A DNA stretch of 64,000 nt from JBNJEA01 sp051745395 (GTDB taxonomy: Bacteria; Desulfobacterota; Desulfobacteria; Desulfobacterales; Desulfosalsimonadaceae), in NCBI GenBank assembly GCA_051745395.1, contig JBNJEA010000002.1, positions 9,777-73,776 on the forward strand, in the 5' to 3' direction. The notes under the pieces are model-generated. The model was not told the origin of the DNA and did no database searches. It saw nothing but the letters and a program-made list of their open reading frames with translations. The translations under genes were made by a program, and so were the position numbers. Of the stretch, positions 34,184 through 43,262 are shown in pieces (positions within the stretch are counted from its first letter, which is position 1; each line of letters starts with the position of its first letter).

Positions 34184-36307
34184 TTATGCCGATTCGCTGC
34201 CATGTGACGCTTGGATTTGCATGCGGCAGTCCAGCGCCAGGGCGCCTTCGCCTTCGGCAAGGACACGGACGGGGTTGAGGTCAAGCTCTGTGATCTCCGG
34301 ACATTGTGCCATCAGGTGGCTGACGTGTTCGACGATATCCACGAATGCGGCCAGATCCCCGGCGATCTGCCCCCGGGTGCCGGTTAGAATCGGGTAGCTT
34401 TTCAGCCGCTTTACTTTTGCTTCGATTTCTTCACGGTTCGACGGACAGAGCACCATCTGGACGTCGGCAAAAACCTCGACGTAAATACCGCCCATGCCGA
34501 ATACCACCACCGGTCCGAAGACCGGATCCACCTTGCCGCCGACAAACATGTCGTGGCCCGCCGGGGCCATCTGCATCACCCGCACGCCCTGAAACGCGGC
34601 ATCCTTGTTGTAGGCCCGCAGGTTGTCCCGGATCTGGTCAAAGGCGTCGGCAACCGAATCGGCGGACTTACGGTTGACCAGGACCCCGCCGGCGTCGGAT
34701 TTGTGCACGGCGTCCGGCGAAACCACCTTGACGACAACCGGGTAGCCGATGGCTTCGGCGGCGGCCGCGGCGTCTGTTGCGGTATCCGAAAACCGGGAAG
34801 CCGCCACCGGCACGCCTGCATGGGCAATCATTTTCAAGGCGGCCTCGCCCACCGTGCCGGTGCGGCCGGCGAGCCATGCGTTTACGGCGGCGATATCAAA
34901 ATCTCCCGGCATCCCGATCTCCAGCGGCCCCCGCTCTTTTTTGGCGTAAAAGGCCTGCTGGGCCTTCATGGCGCCGATGAGTTCTTCCGGGTTGTTAAAC
35001 AGCGGAAAGGCGATGTTTTGCTTGATCTTGTAAGTCGTCTTGGCGTTGCCGTAAAGGCAGACGCCCATGGGGGTTCCCGAGGATTGCAGGGCCCCGATGG
35101 CCTCCTTGGACAGATCGGTGTTAAACATCCGGGTAAACAGGTCCTCGCCGCGCGGCATGTCCGGCCATTGGGTCAGGTAGACCGCCCCGTCGACGTTTTC
35201 GTTGTGCAGTACAGAAAAAAACACCTGGGCATACATGGCCGGATCGTAGATATCGCCCATGTCCAGCGGATTGGAAAAGTTGATCACGCCGGCATTGGAA
35301 TAATTCTGCAGTTCTTCGTAAAATCCCGTGCCCGGATCGGCAAAGGCAAAGCCCGCCTTTTCGCACAGGTCGGCCAGGATCACCGTAAAGCCGCCGGCCG
35401 GGCTCATGACCATCAGGCGGTTGCCGCGCATGGGGGGCAGCTTGAACACCTTGGCCATGGAGATAAAATCGGCGAAACGGTGGATGCGGATGATGCCGGC
35501 GCGTTCAAAAGCGGTGTCAATAATGGCATCATCGTGGCTGACCGCGGCCGTGTGGCTCATGGCCGCCTTGTTGCCGGCGCCCGTGGTGCTGGACTTAAAG
35601 ATCACGATCGGTTTGTCGATCCGGGTGGCCATCTCCACGAGTTTTTTCCCGTCGGTGATGCTTTCCAGATACATGGCGATCACCTTCGTTTCCGGGTCCC
35701 GGGCAAAATATTCCAAAAAATCGAGCTCCGTCAAATCCAGCTTGTTGCCGATACTGGCGAACTTGGCCATACCCACGTTTTCGTTGGTCATCAGGTTCCA
35801 CAGCATCAGGCCGAGCCCGCCGCTCTGGGTGATAACGGACAGACCTCCTTTGGGCGGGCTGTAGAGGGGAATAAAGGGCAGGCAAAGGCCGTTTTCCGTG
35901 TTGGCCACGGTCAGGCCGTTGGGACCGATGAAGCGAACGCCGTGCGCCCGGGCCGTTTCCATTGTCACATCGGCGAGTTTTTGGCCTTCTTCGCCGGTTT
36001 CGTTGAATCCCCCCGACGGAATGGCCATGTAGCGGATGCCGAACCGGCCGCAGGTTTCAACGGTTTCGGGGATCAGGCGCGCCGGTATCAATGCCACGCA
36101 CAGATCGGGCACGAAGGGCAGGTCCTCGATCCGCGTATACATCCGTACGCCGTCCACATGGACTTCTTCGGATTTCGGGTTGACGCCGAAAATGCGCCCC
36201 ATGTAGCCCCACCGGATCAGGTTTTCCAGAATAATGCGGGGCACGTTGCTCGATTTTTTGGACAAGCCCATGATCACGATCGATTCGGGATAAAACAGTT
36301 TTTCCAT
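34184..36307 (-). CDS. ADP-forming acetyl/acyl-CoA synthetase (alpha-beta fusion)
   Basis: This 707-residue protein is a single-chain NDP-forming acyl-CoA synthetase. It has an N-terminal CoA-binding domain (FYPESIVIMGLS...), a succinyl-CoA-synthetase-like flavodoxin domain, the phosphohistidine region MSHTAAVSHDD (His near residue 258), and a C-terminal ATP-grasp domain (YPVVVKVVSPDAVHKSDAGG). It would make ATP from an acyl-CoA plus ADP and phosphate, or the reverse. The acyl group is unknown. The gene stands alone. Confidence 0.88.
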   Translation of the reverse strand: MEKLFYPESIVIMGLSKKSSNVPRIILENLIRWGYMGRIFGVNPKSEEVHVDGVRMYTRIEDLPFVPDLCVALIPARLIPETVETCGRFGIRYMAIPSGGFNETGEEGQKLADVTMETARAHGVRFIGPNGLTVANTENGLCLPFIPLYSPPKGGLSVITQSGGLGLMLWNLMTNENVGMAKFASIGNKLDLTELDFLEYFARDPETKVIAMYLESITDGKKLVEMATRIDKPIVIFKSSTTGAGNKAAMSHTAAVSHDDAIIDTAFERAGIIRIHRFADFISMAKVFKLPPMRGNRLMVMSPAGGFTVILADLCEKAGFAFADPGTGFYEELQNYSNAGVINFSNPLDMGDIYDPAMYAQVFFSVLHNENVDGAVYLTQWPDMPRGEDLFTRMFNTDLSKEAIGALQSSGTPMGVCLYGNAKTTYKIKQNIAFPLFNNPEELIGAMKAQQAFYAKKERGPLEIGMPGDFDIAAVNAWLAGRTGTVGEAALKMIAHAGVPVAASRFSDTATDAAAAAEAIGYPVVVKVVSPDAVHKSDAGGVLVNRKSADSVADAFDQIRDNLRAYNKDAAFQGVRVMQMAPAGHDMFVGGKVDPVFGPVVVFGMGGIYVEVFADVQMVLCPSNREEIEAKVKRLKSYPILTGTRGQIAGDLAAFVDIVEHVSHLMAQCPEITELDLNPVRVLAEGEGALALDCRMQIQASHGSESA

Positions 36308-36380
36308 TTCCAGGCCTCTGCTGTCGGGTTGCTGTCGGGTTTGATAAAATCCTAAAAATGAATGGAAAATACAGGTTCAT

Positions 36381-36479
36381 CTTGTAAATTCTTGTAAATT
36401 TTTGATATACAGAATCATGAAAAATTCGGTCGACCCGATGGCCCATTTGGATTACATTTTGATAAATTGGGCCATTGGG
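36381..36479. promoter_or_regulatory. Tandem 10-mers and inverted repeat upstream of the small-protein/GDPD operon
   Basis: CTTGTAAATT occurs twice in tandem (36381-36400). An imperfect inverted repeat follows: CCCGATGGCCCATTT (36434-36448) with AAATTGGGCCATTGGG (36464-36479). Both lie in the 242-nt gap between the divergent synthetase gene and the operon starting at 36550, so they are candidates for regulatory sites. Confidence 0.35.
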
Positions 36480-36549
36480 TTTATCAACAAGTCAAGACGG
36501 TGCTTGAAATCACATTATCCGGCAGAGGTCAAGCGGAAAGGATGCCAAA

Positions 36550-36783
36550 TTGACGGAAAACGGCGACAAAATCAGCATAAGTGCCCGGATTGAAATCAAT
36601 TCCGATACGCTGCAAACCATTGTGGCCAACTTAAAGCAGGCGGTGGGCCCGGACGAGCGCGGCATCTACCGGATCGATACCGCCGACGCGGTCAACGCGC
36701 TGATCACCCGGTTTTTGGCGGAAAAAGACTTTGACGCCTACGTCCGGGATATCGAAAACTACCGCGCCGTGGCTGGCCAATGA
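36550..36783 (+). CDS. Small conserved hypothetical protein
   Basis: This 77-residue acidic protein (MTENGDKISISARIEINS...) has a predicted beta-alpha layout and no membrane segment. The start is TTG at 36550 with GGAAAGGA 8 nt upstream. Its stop overlaps the GDPD start (ATGA), so it is translated with it. No family recognised. Confidence 0.6.
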   Translation: MTENGDKISISARIEINSDTLQTIVANLKQAVGPDERGIYRIDTADAVNALITRFLAEKDFDAYVRDIENYRAVAGQ

Positions 36784-37616
36784 GCCGACCGGACAGCAGC
36801 GGCGGGCACCGGCCCTGGCTGATTGCGCATCGCGGGGCCAATGCCGAGGCCCCCGAAAATACCATGGCGGCCTTTGACGCAGCCCTGGGGCACGGGGTTG
36901 ACGGGCTCGAGTTTGATGTCCAGATGACCGGCGACGGCGTGCCGGTGATTTTCCATGATGATACCTTAAAGCGGATGACCGGCGAAAAAGGGGCTGTTTC
37001 AGATTATACCGCCGGTGAGCTCGCCGCCTGCGATGCCGGCGCGTGCTTATCGCCGGATTTCCGCGGCACTGCGATTCCCACACTGACGGAAGTATTATCC
37101 GCATACGCGGATCGGACCGTTTTGATGATCGAATTAAAGGCCGGTACGCAGGAAAAAAAAGATGCCCACAGCAGGCGAAAGATTGCACGGCAAACCGTCG
37201 AGCGCATTGAAAACGAAGTAAAGCCGACAAGGCGCAAGTACCTGTTTATTTTGTCTTTTGACGGCGACATTATTGAAACCGCCAGAAACCTTGCGCCCGA
37301 TCTGAACTGCATTTTAAACCGGAAAAAGCCTTTTGCCGCAACAAAAATGATTTCGCGCCAATGCCGAAAACTTTGGGGATACGGTGTGCCGCTGCATCGG
37401 CTCAACCGCGCATTTGTTTGCGCATCCCACGCGGCCGGTCAAATGATAATGACCTACTCCTGCAACTCGGCAGAAGAAATCGACAGGGCAATGGCCATGG
37501 GCGTCGATGTGTTGTTGACCGACGATCCGGCCCGGGTCGGACCGTATTTTTACAAAGCAATTGACGGGCAAAAAACCGCGGGGCGGTTGTCCAGGGAAAA
37601 GGGAGGCAGGAATTGA
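36780..37616 (+). CDS. Glycerophosphodiester phosphodiesterase
   Basis: This 278-residue TIM-barrel phosphodiesterase splits glycerophosphodiesters into glycerol-3-phosphate and an alcohol. It has the catalytic HRGANAEAPENT block (first His near residue 17), the metal-binding EFDVQ and the second catalytic His in VIFHDDTLKR, with Glu in MIELKAG. There is no signal peptide. It is flanked by overlapping genes on both sides (ATGA before, TTGA after). Confidence 0.9.
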   Translation: MSRPDSSGGHRPWLIAHRGANAEAPENTMAAFDAALGHGVDGLEFDVQMTGDGVPVIFHDDTLKRMTGEKGAVSDYTAGELAACDAGACLSPDFRGTAIPTLTEVLSAYADRTVLMIELKAGTQEKKDAHSRRKIARQTVERIENEVKPTRRKYLFILSFDGDIIETARNLAPDLNCILNRKKPFAATKMISRQCRKLWGYGVPLHRLNRAFVCASHAAGQMIMTYSCNSAEEIDRAMAMGVDVLLTDDPARVGPYFYKAIDGQKTAGRLSREKGGRN

Positions 37617-39217
37617 TTCGCAAACCGATTATCGCAGGTATTGTTTTTTTTATGGCGTTTATGGCGCTGCCGTCAGGAATTTGCCAGACACCGCCGGATG
37701 TTCCAAGCATTGAAGACCTAGAAGCCGATTCCGATTCCATATCCATTACATGGACGGATGTTTCGGATGCGGATATTTATTATATCTGGGGGGGGACGGA
37801 AAGCGACAATTTAAGTCTATGGAAAGAAGTCGCCGAGAGCAGCAGTCCGGAAGGGACCCAAAGTACCACCATAGAGGAAAATATTGAACCGGGAACCACT
37901 TACCATATGGCCGTTTCCGCCGTGGATGAACGCACGGATGGCGACATAGAAAGTGATCGTTCCCGTACGGAAACCGTCGAAACACAATCCGACACCGAAG
38001 CGCCGGCGATTCCGACCGGCTTCGGTGTGACCGATATCGACGCTGTCACGGAATCATCGGTCGATCTTCAATGGGACGAAAGCACGGAATCGGATCTGGA
38101 TTCTTATAAAATCGAATACGGCCCGGAATCCAATAAAAACGGATTCGAGCAGTCCATTGACGCCGGAGATGAAACCACTGCCACGGTTACGGGGCTTTCG
38201 CAGGGCACGCGCTATTTTTTTACCATCACTGCGATTGATGATTCGGAAAATGAGTCTTCGCGCTCTGCGACCCTTGTTGTGGATACACTACCCGATCAAA
38301 ACCCGCCCCATATTCCGGCAGGTATTGACGCTGATCTCACCGATGAAGCAACCATCACGGTGACGGTTGAAAGCAGCAATGAAAACATGGCCGACTTTGC
38401 CGGCAATATTATCTATTACGGGCAAACCTCCGGGGCACTCGACCAATCCGTTGACATCGGCAAGTCAGGGTCCCGGGCCTTTACGGATTTGCCGCAAAAC
38501 TCCACCTGGTATTTTGCCGCTTCCGCCTATGACGTTAAACGCGATGGAAATCAGAATGAAAGCCAACAAACCGATGAAATTTCAGCCACGGTGGAAGAAA
38601 CCCGGAATTTTTTAGATCAGTCCGACGAATTTCAAGGCGGCTGTTTTATCGGCAGCCTCCGGGATCCGGAAAAAAATTATAACCCCGGCGAGGATAAAAA
38701 CAAAACAGGCGTTGCCGCCGGGTATTACCTGCCGGAACAATCCGAGTTCGAGGATTTTTACGGCAATGATAATTACCCGGTTTTTCTGTTTTACGACCGG
38801 CTGCTGACCGACCACTTTTCCGTGGATCTCAAGGCCGGCTACCTGGACCGATCCGGGAACCAACTGACCCTTTCCGGTGAAAAAACAAAAATTTCTTCCG
38901 ATTATACCCTGGTGCCGGTGGCCGCATCGATCAATTACAATTTCCCCATAACCCGTTATATCTGGGCATTTGCCGGCCTCGGCCCCGATTACTGGTTTGT
39001 GGAGGAAGAAACCAAGGGCGCCGCTGCAATGGAGTCCAGCGACTGGGTGGGGGGCTATCACGCCCGGACCGGATTGTGGCTGTATAACCGGGATCCGCGC
39101 TTTCAAAACTGGGGCGGGCTGATCGAAATCGATTATTCCCGAATCGATCGGTTCGGGGGCAACGATTCGGACATCGGCGGCTGGTTTTTTCTGCTGGGGC
39201 TGTTTTACAGTTTCTAA
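37613..39217 (+). CDS. Exported fibronectin type III protein with C-terminal barrel domain
   Basis: This 534-residue protein starts TTG at 37613 overlapping the GDPD stop, with GGGAGG 7 nt upstream. It has a signal peptide (about 1-24), three FN3-like beta domains (about 25-120, 122-220, 222-325; each with a W/T-rich core and YYIWGGTES-type or YKIEYGPES-type strand), and a C-terminal region (about 345-534) of amphipathic strands ending in LLGLFYSF, typical of an outer membrane barrel. The order FN3-then-barrel would place FN3 domains in the periplasm or at the surface. Function unknown. Confidence 0.72.
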   Translation: MIRKPIIAGIVFFMAFMALPSGICQTPPDVPSIEDLEADSDSISITWTDVSDADIYYIWGGTESDNLSLWKEVAESSSPEGTQSTTIEENIEPGTTYHMAVSAVDERTDGDIESDRSRTETVETQSDTEAPAIPTGFGVTDIDAVTESSVDLQWDESTESDLDSYKIEYGPESNKNGFEQSIDAGDETTATVTGLSQGTRYFFTITAIDDSENESSRSATLVVDTLPDQNPPHIPAGIDADLTDEATITVTVESSNENMADFAGNIIYYGQTSGALDQSVDIGKSGSRAFTDLPQNSTWYFAASAYDVKRDGNQNESQQTDEISATVEETRNFLDQSDEFQGGCFIGSLRDPEKNYNPGEDKNKTGVAAGYYLPEQSEFEDFYGNDNYPVFLFYDRLLTDHFSVDLKAGYLDRSGNQLTLSGEKTKISSDYTLVPVAASINYNFPITRYIWAFAGLGPDYWFVEEETKGAAAMESSDWVGGYHARTGLWLYNRDPRFQNWGGLIEIDYSRIDRFGGNDSDIGGWFFLLGLFYSF

Positions 39218-39239
39218 TTTGTACAAACGAGGTGGTCTT

Positions 39240-39992
39240 ATGAAGGTTGTTTTCCATGAATTTTTCTATCCGGTTTACACCTCCGATCCGGCCGCGGCCG
39301 GCGGACGACTGGAGGCCATTGTCGACGCCCTGCCCACGGATGTGGAAATGGTAACCCCCGCGCCGGCCACCGAAGAACAGATCCGGCTGGCCCACACGGA
39401 GACCCACATCCGGGACGTGGACCGCCAGGGCCTCTATGACATTTCGGCCCTGGCGGCGGGGGCAGCCATTGAAACCGCCCGGATCGGGCTGATCGAGCCG
39501 GCGTTCGGGGTGATCCGGCCGCCGGGTCACCATGCCTCGTCCGACAGTTCGTGGGGGTTTTGTTATTTCAACAACATGGCCATCGCCCTGCTGGCCCTGC
39601 ACGAAGAAAAGCGGTTTGAAACCGCCATGGTTGTCGACATTGACCTGCATTTCGGAGACGGCACCGTCAATATTTTACAGAACAAGTCATGGGTCAGCAT
39701 TTACAATATCGCCAAAAATAACCGACAGGAATATATCGGCGAAATCGAACGGATCCTTTCCCGGGCCGAAACCGACCTTATCGGCATCTCTGCCGGATTT
39801 GACAACCACCGGCAGGATTGGGGCGGTCTATTGGCCACGGAGGACTACCATGCCATCGGCCGGATGACCCGCAAGGCGGCCCGGGCCTGCGGCGGGGGCT
39901 GCTTTGCCATACTCGAAGGCGGATATAACCACTCGGTGCTGGGACAGAATGTCACGGCGCTGATCAACGGCATGTCGGAGTCGACGGACTGA
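39240..39992 (+). CDS. Histone deacetylase-like amidohydrolase
   Basis: This 250-residue protein is shorter than most HDAC-like proteins (about 300-370). It has the catalytic His pair PPGHHAS (residues 97-98), the zinc ligands Asp and His in DIDLHFGDGT (D135, H137) and a later Asp in ISAGFD. It probably removes acetyl or another acyl group from a small amine such as a polyamine, or from lysine. The ATG at 39240 follows GAGGTGG. It lies 22 nt after the FN3 gene and is probably the last gene of that operon. Confidence 0.85.
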   Translation: MKVVFHEFFYPVYTSDPAAAGGRLEAIVDALPTDVEMVTPAPATEEQIRLAHTETHIRDVDRQGLYDISALAAGAAIETARIGLIEPAFGVIRPPGHHASSDSSWGFCYFNNMAIALLALHEEKRFETAMVVDIDLHFGDGTVNILQNKSWVSIYNIAKNNRQEYIGEIERILSRAETDLIGISAGFDNHRQDWGGLLATEDYHAIGRMTRKAARACGGGCFAILEGGYNHSVLGQNVTALINGMSESTD

Positions 39993-40056
39993 CGCCGAAA
40001 GCGTTGGTGTTTCAACGCTCGCCCCCCCCGACTGCCGGGAACCATTGTAAAAAACC

Positions 40057-40074
40057 ACTTTTTACTTTGCCATC
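40057..40074 (-). repeat. Solo 18-base repeat end
   Basis: ACTTTTTACTTTGCCATC is identical to the right end of the 40444-40655 element. It stands alone 11 nt before the SWIM gene and faces the copy that begins after that gene. Confidence 0.7.
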
Positions 40075-40084
40075 AAGGTTGCTC

Positions 40085-40438
40085 ATGGAGACTGCAACGA
40101 AAGGAAACGATTGGTTCCGGGAGTTAACATGGGGGAACCTGGTCTTATGGGCCGGCAAGATAGCGGTTACCGAAGGTCGGATGTTTCAGAAAAACGGAGC
40201 GGTGAAACAATTGACAAAAACCGGCAACAATGGACTGCTCTCCTGGGTCTATGACGAAGAGGACTTCGCCGTGAACGTGGAAGTCGACGACGGCGAACTC
40301 TACGGCCGGTGCGGCTGCCAGGGCGGCAATGTCTGCCCGCACATGGTAGCCGTTGTAATTGAATATATCGCCTGTTTAAAACAGGGAAAACAGCTGCCCG
40401 TCGCCGCGGCCAATGACCCCCGGTTTTATCTTCTCTAA
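40085..40438 (+). CDS. SWIM zinc finger protein, possibly truncated
   Basis: This 117-residue protein has a SWIM zinc motif (CGC...CPH in YGRCGCQGGNVCPHMVAVV, about residues 80-98), the pattern CxCx(n)CxH that binds DNA or protein. Related proteins usually continue well beyond this point, often as SNF2-type or multi-domain proteins. Here the frame stops 6 bases before the repeat element at 40444, and the 5' side is bordered by a solo repeat end. The ATG at 40085 has AAGGTT upstream. It may be a remnant. Confidence 0.6.
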   Translation: METATKGNDWFRELTWGNLVLWAGKIAVTEGRMFQKNGAVKQLTKTGNNGLLSWVYDEEDFAVNVEVDDGELYGRCGCQGGNVCPHMVAVVIEYIACLKQGKQLPVAAANDPRFYLL

Positions 40439-40443
40439 TCCCT

Positions 40444-40655
40444 GATGGCAAAGTAAAAAGTCCAATATCTGCGTCCCCGATGCTCGGGATCTTCGATGCG
40501 CTGCCTCCCTCGAAATTTCACGTACGGCCAAGTACGCTGCATTCCTCGGGATGCAGCGGCGCCTTGTTGAAGCGGAGCGGAAATCCCGACTCTCGGGGAC
40601 GGAGCAAAGCGGAGATCCCGCTTCTCGGGGATCTTGAACTTTTTACTTTGCCATC
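40444..40655. repeat. 212-bp element with perfect 18-bp terminal inverted repeats
   Basis: GATGGCAAAGTAAAAAGT (40444-40461) and its exact inverse (40638-40655) bound a 212-base unit with no reading frame of note. The inside holds an imperfect direct repeat (GATCCCG and ATCCCG followed by CTCGGGGA, about 40587-40632). Solo ends occur at 26289-26306 and 40057-40074. It looks like a non-autonomous MITE-type element, but no transposase is present in the window. Confidence 0.75.
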
Positions 40656-40797
40656 TAAAACCGACTTCTTCTAAGTAACTCGAGGTTCAAGGTCTATGGT
40701 TTAAGGTATAAGGTTTTAAAAACTCAGTGCCTTAGTGCCTCAGTGCCTGCTCTTTCCGAGTTACTTATAGGCTCGGTCACCCGGGCTGAACCCGGGA

Positions 40798-40826
40798 TGG
40801 GATTACTTCCAAGGAAGTCCCTTTTT
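40798..40826 (+). terminator. Hairpin with T-tract, possible terminator
   Basis: GGGATTACTTCC pairs with GGAAGTCCC around an AA loop and is followed by TTTTT. It sits at the left border of the segment carrying the 96-bp repeat, so it could belong to the repeat rather than to a gene. Confidence 0.35.
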
Positions 40827-40855
40827 GCGCTGTAACGAAATTGTACTCTGTTGCC

Positions 40856-40951
40856 CTGACGGCGGCGGGGAAAAGTGGGTTTCCGAGCGGAAATTGCGCC
40901 TCTGTTCGGCGCCTGGAGCGAGGAAACTTACTTTTTCGCGCCGCCAGTCAG
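40856..40951. repeat. 96-bp hairpin repeat, copy 2
   Basis: It is the same length as the copy at 34016-34111, with the outer arms nearly identical (CTGACGGCGGCGGGGAAAAG to CGCGCCGCCAGTCAG). The central stem differs in sequence (GCGCC with GGCGC) but is still complementary. Both copies are preceded by TGCC. Confidence 0.75.
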
Positions 40952-41186
40952 CCAAGGCGCCACAGGACTTACTTTCTGCAAAAATGCAGCCGCGGCGGAA
41001 TAAAGAGCTTTTTACGAGTTCATCAATCCCTGAATTGAGCCCTAAATTGAGCGTTTCAGATGGCACAGGGCGCTGCCCTTCCGGGGTGCGTGCTTTGTAC
41101 GTGGCCTTCATCCATTTGGTCATTTACGGAGTATCCTTAGATGTGGTATGAAAAAATTTTAAAAAAATTTTATTTGGAGCAAACAT

Positions 41187-41654
41187 ATGCGGGTCGGCAT
41201 CGGCTATGACATGCACCGGTTGGTTGCGGACCGGAAACTGATCCTCGGCGGTATTCACATCCCTTCTGAGAAAGGTCTTGCGGGGCATTCGGATGCCGAT
41301 GTGCTCGTCCATGCCCTCTGCGACGCCCTGCTGGGCGCGGCCGGCATGGGCGATATCGGGATGCATTTTCCGGATACGGATCCCGCATACAAGGATGCCG
41401 ACAGCATGCTGCTGCTGCAACGGACCTGGGAGATGGTTTCGACGGCATATGGCACGGTTGTCAATATCGATGCCACCGTTTTTGCCCAGGCCCCGAAACT
41501 GGGCCCCCATCGAAACGACATGGCCGCCCGTCTCGCCGAAGCACTCGGTATTGATGTCGGACAAATCAATATCAAGGCCACCACCACAGAGGGCATGGGC
41601 CTTATCGGCAACGAAGCCGCCATGGCGGCCATGTGCGTGGTGATGCTGAAATGA
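41187..41654 (+). CDS. ispF: 2-C-methyl-D-erythritol 2,4-cyclodiphosphate synthase
   Basis: This 155-residue MEP-pathway enzyme cyclises CDP-methylerythritol phosphate to MEcPP. It has the zinc ligands Asp and His in GYDMHRL (residues 8, 10), His in AGHSDADVLVHA, and the family segment GMGDIGMHFPDTDP. The C-terminus has KATTTEGMGLIGN. Length is typical. GGAG lies 8 nt before the ATG. ispD is not adjacent; cysS follows 48 nt downstream. Confidence 0.96.
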   Translation: MRVGIGYDMHRLVADRKLILGGIHIPSEKGLAGHSDADVLVHALCDALLGAAGMGDIGMHFPDTDPAYKDADSMLLLQRTWEMVSTAYGTVVNIDATVFAQAPKLGPHRNDMAARLAEALGIDVGQINIKATTTEGMGLIGNEAAMAAMCVVMLK

Positions 41655-41702
41655 TGCAAAAAAATTTCACCGACAGCCAGAAAAAGATAACGGATCCGGC
41701 AA

Positions 41703-43169
<1,467 letters not shown>

Positions 43170-43262
43170 GCCATCCCCTTGCCCCCTATGGGTTTTTTGA
43201 TCCCGAAACCGAAAAACAATGCATCGTATCGCGCATTCACGTTTGCCTTATAATAGCTCGAA

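Larger units (their letters stand above)
40656..41186. other. Non-coding region upstream of ispF with stacked repeats
   Basis: This 531-base gap contains an 11-bp inverted pair TAAGTAACTCG/CGAGTTACTTA (40672-40682 and 40757-40767) enclosing a short tandem AGTGCCT(T/C) run (about 40722-40748). It also holds a hairpin with T-run (40798-40826) and the 96-bp hairpin repeat (40856-40951). The last 40 bases before ispF are AT-rich. A minus-strand frame across 40803-41123 is probably fortuitous. Confidence 0.6.

Noticed and set aside
34553..36355. 600-codon plus-strand frame opposite the acyl-CoA synthetase gene
   Set aside because: The opposite strand encodes a full-length synthetase with all motifs; the antisense product is His/Gly-rich with no family features.
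40672..40767. 11-bp inverted pair TAAGTAACTCG around short AGTGCCT repeats as a mobile element
   Set aside because: The inverted arms are short, the inside is simple low-complexity sequence, and no second copy is seen in the window.
40803..41123. Minus-strand frame of 106 codons upstream of ispF
   Set aside because: It runs through the 96-bp hairpin repeat and has no ribosome site or recognisable product; the open frame follows from the repeat's composition.
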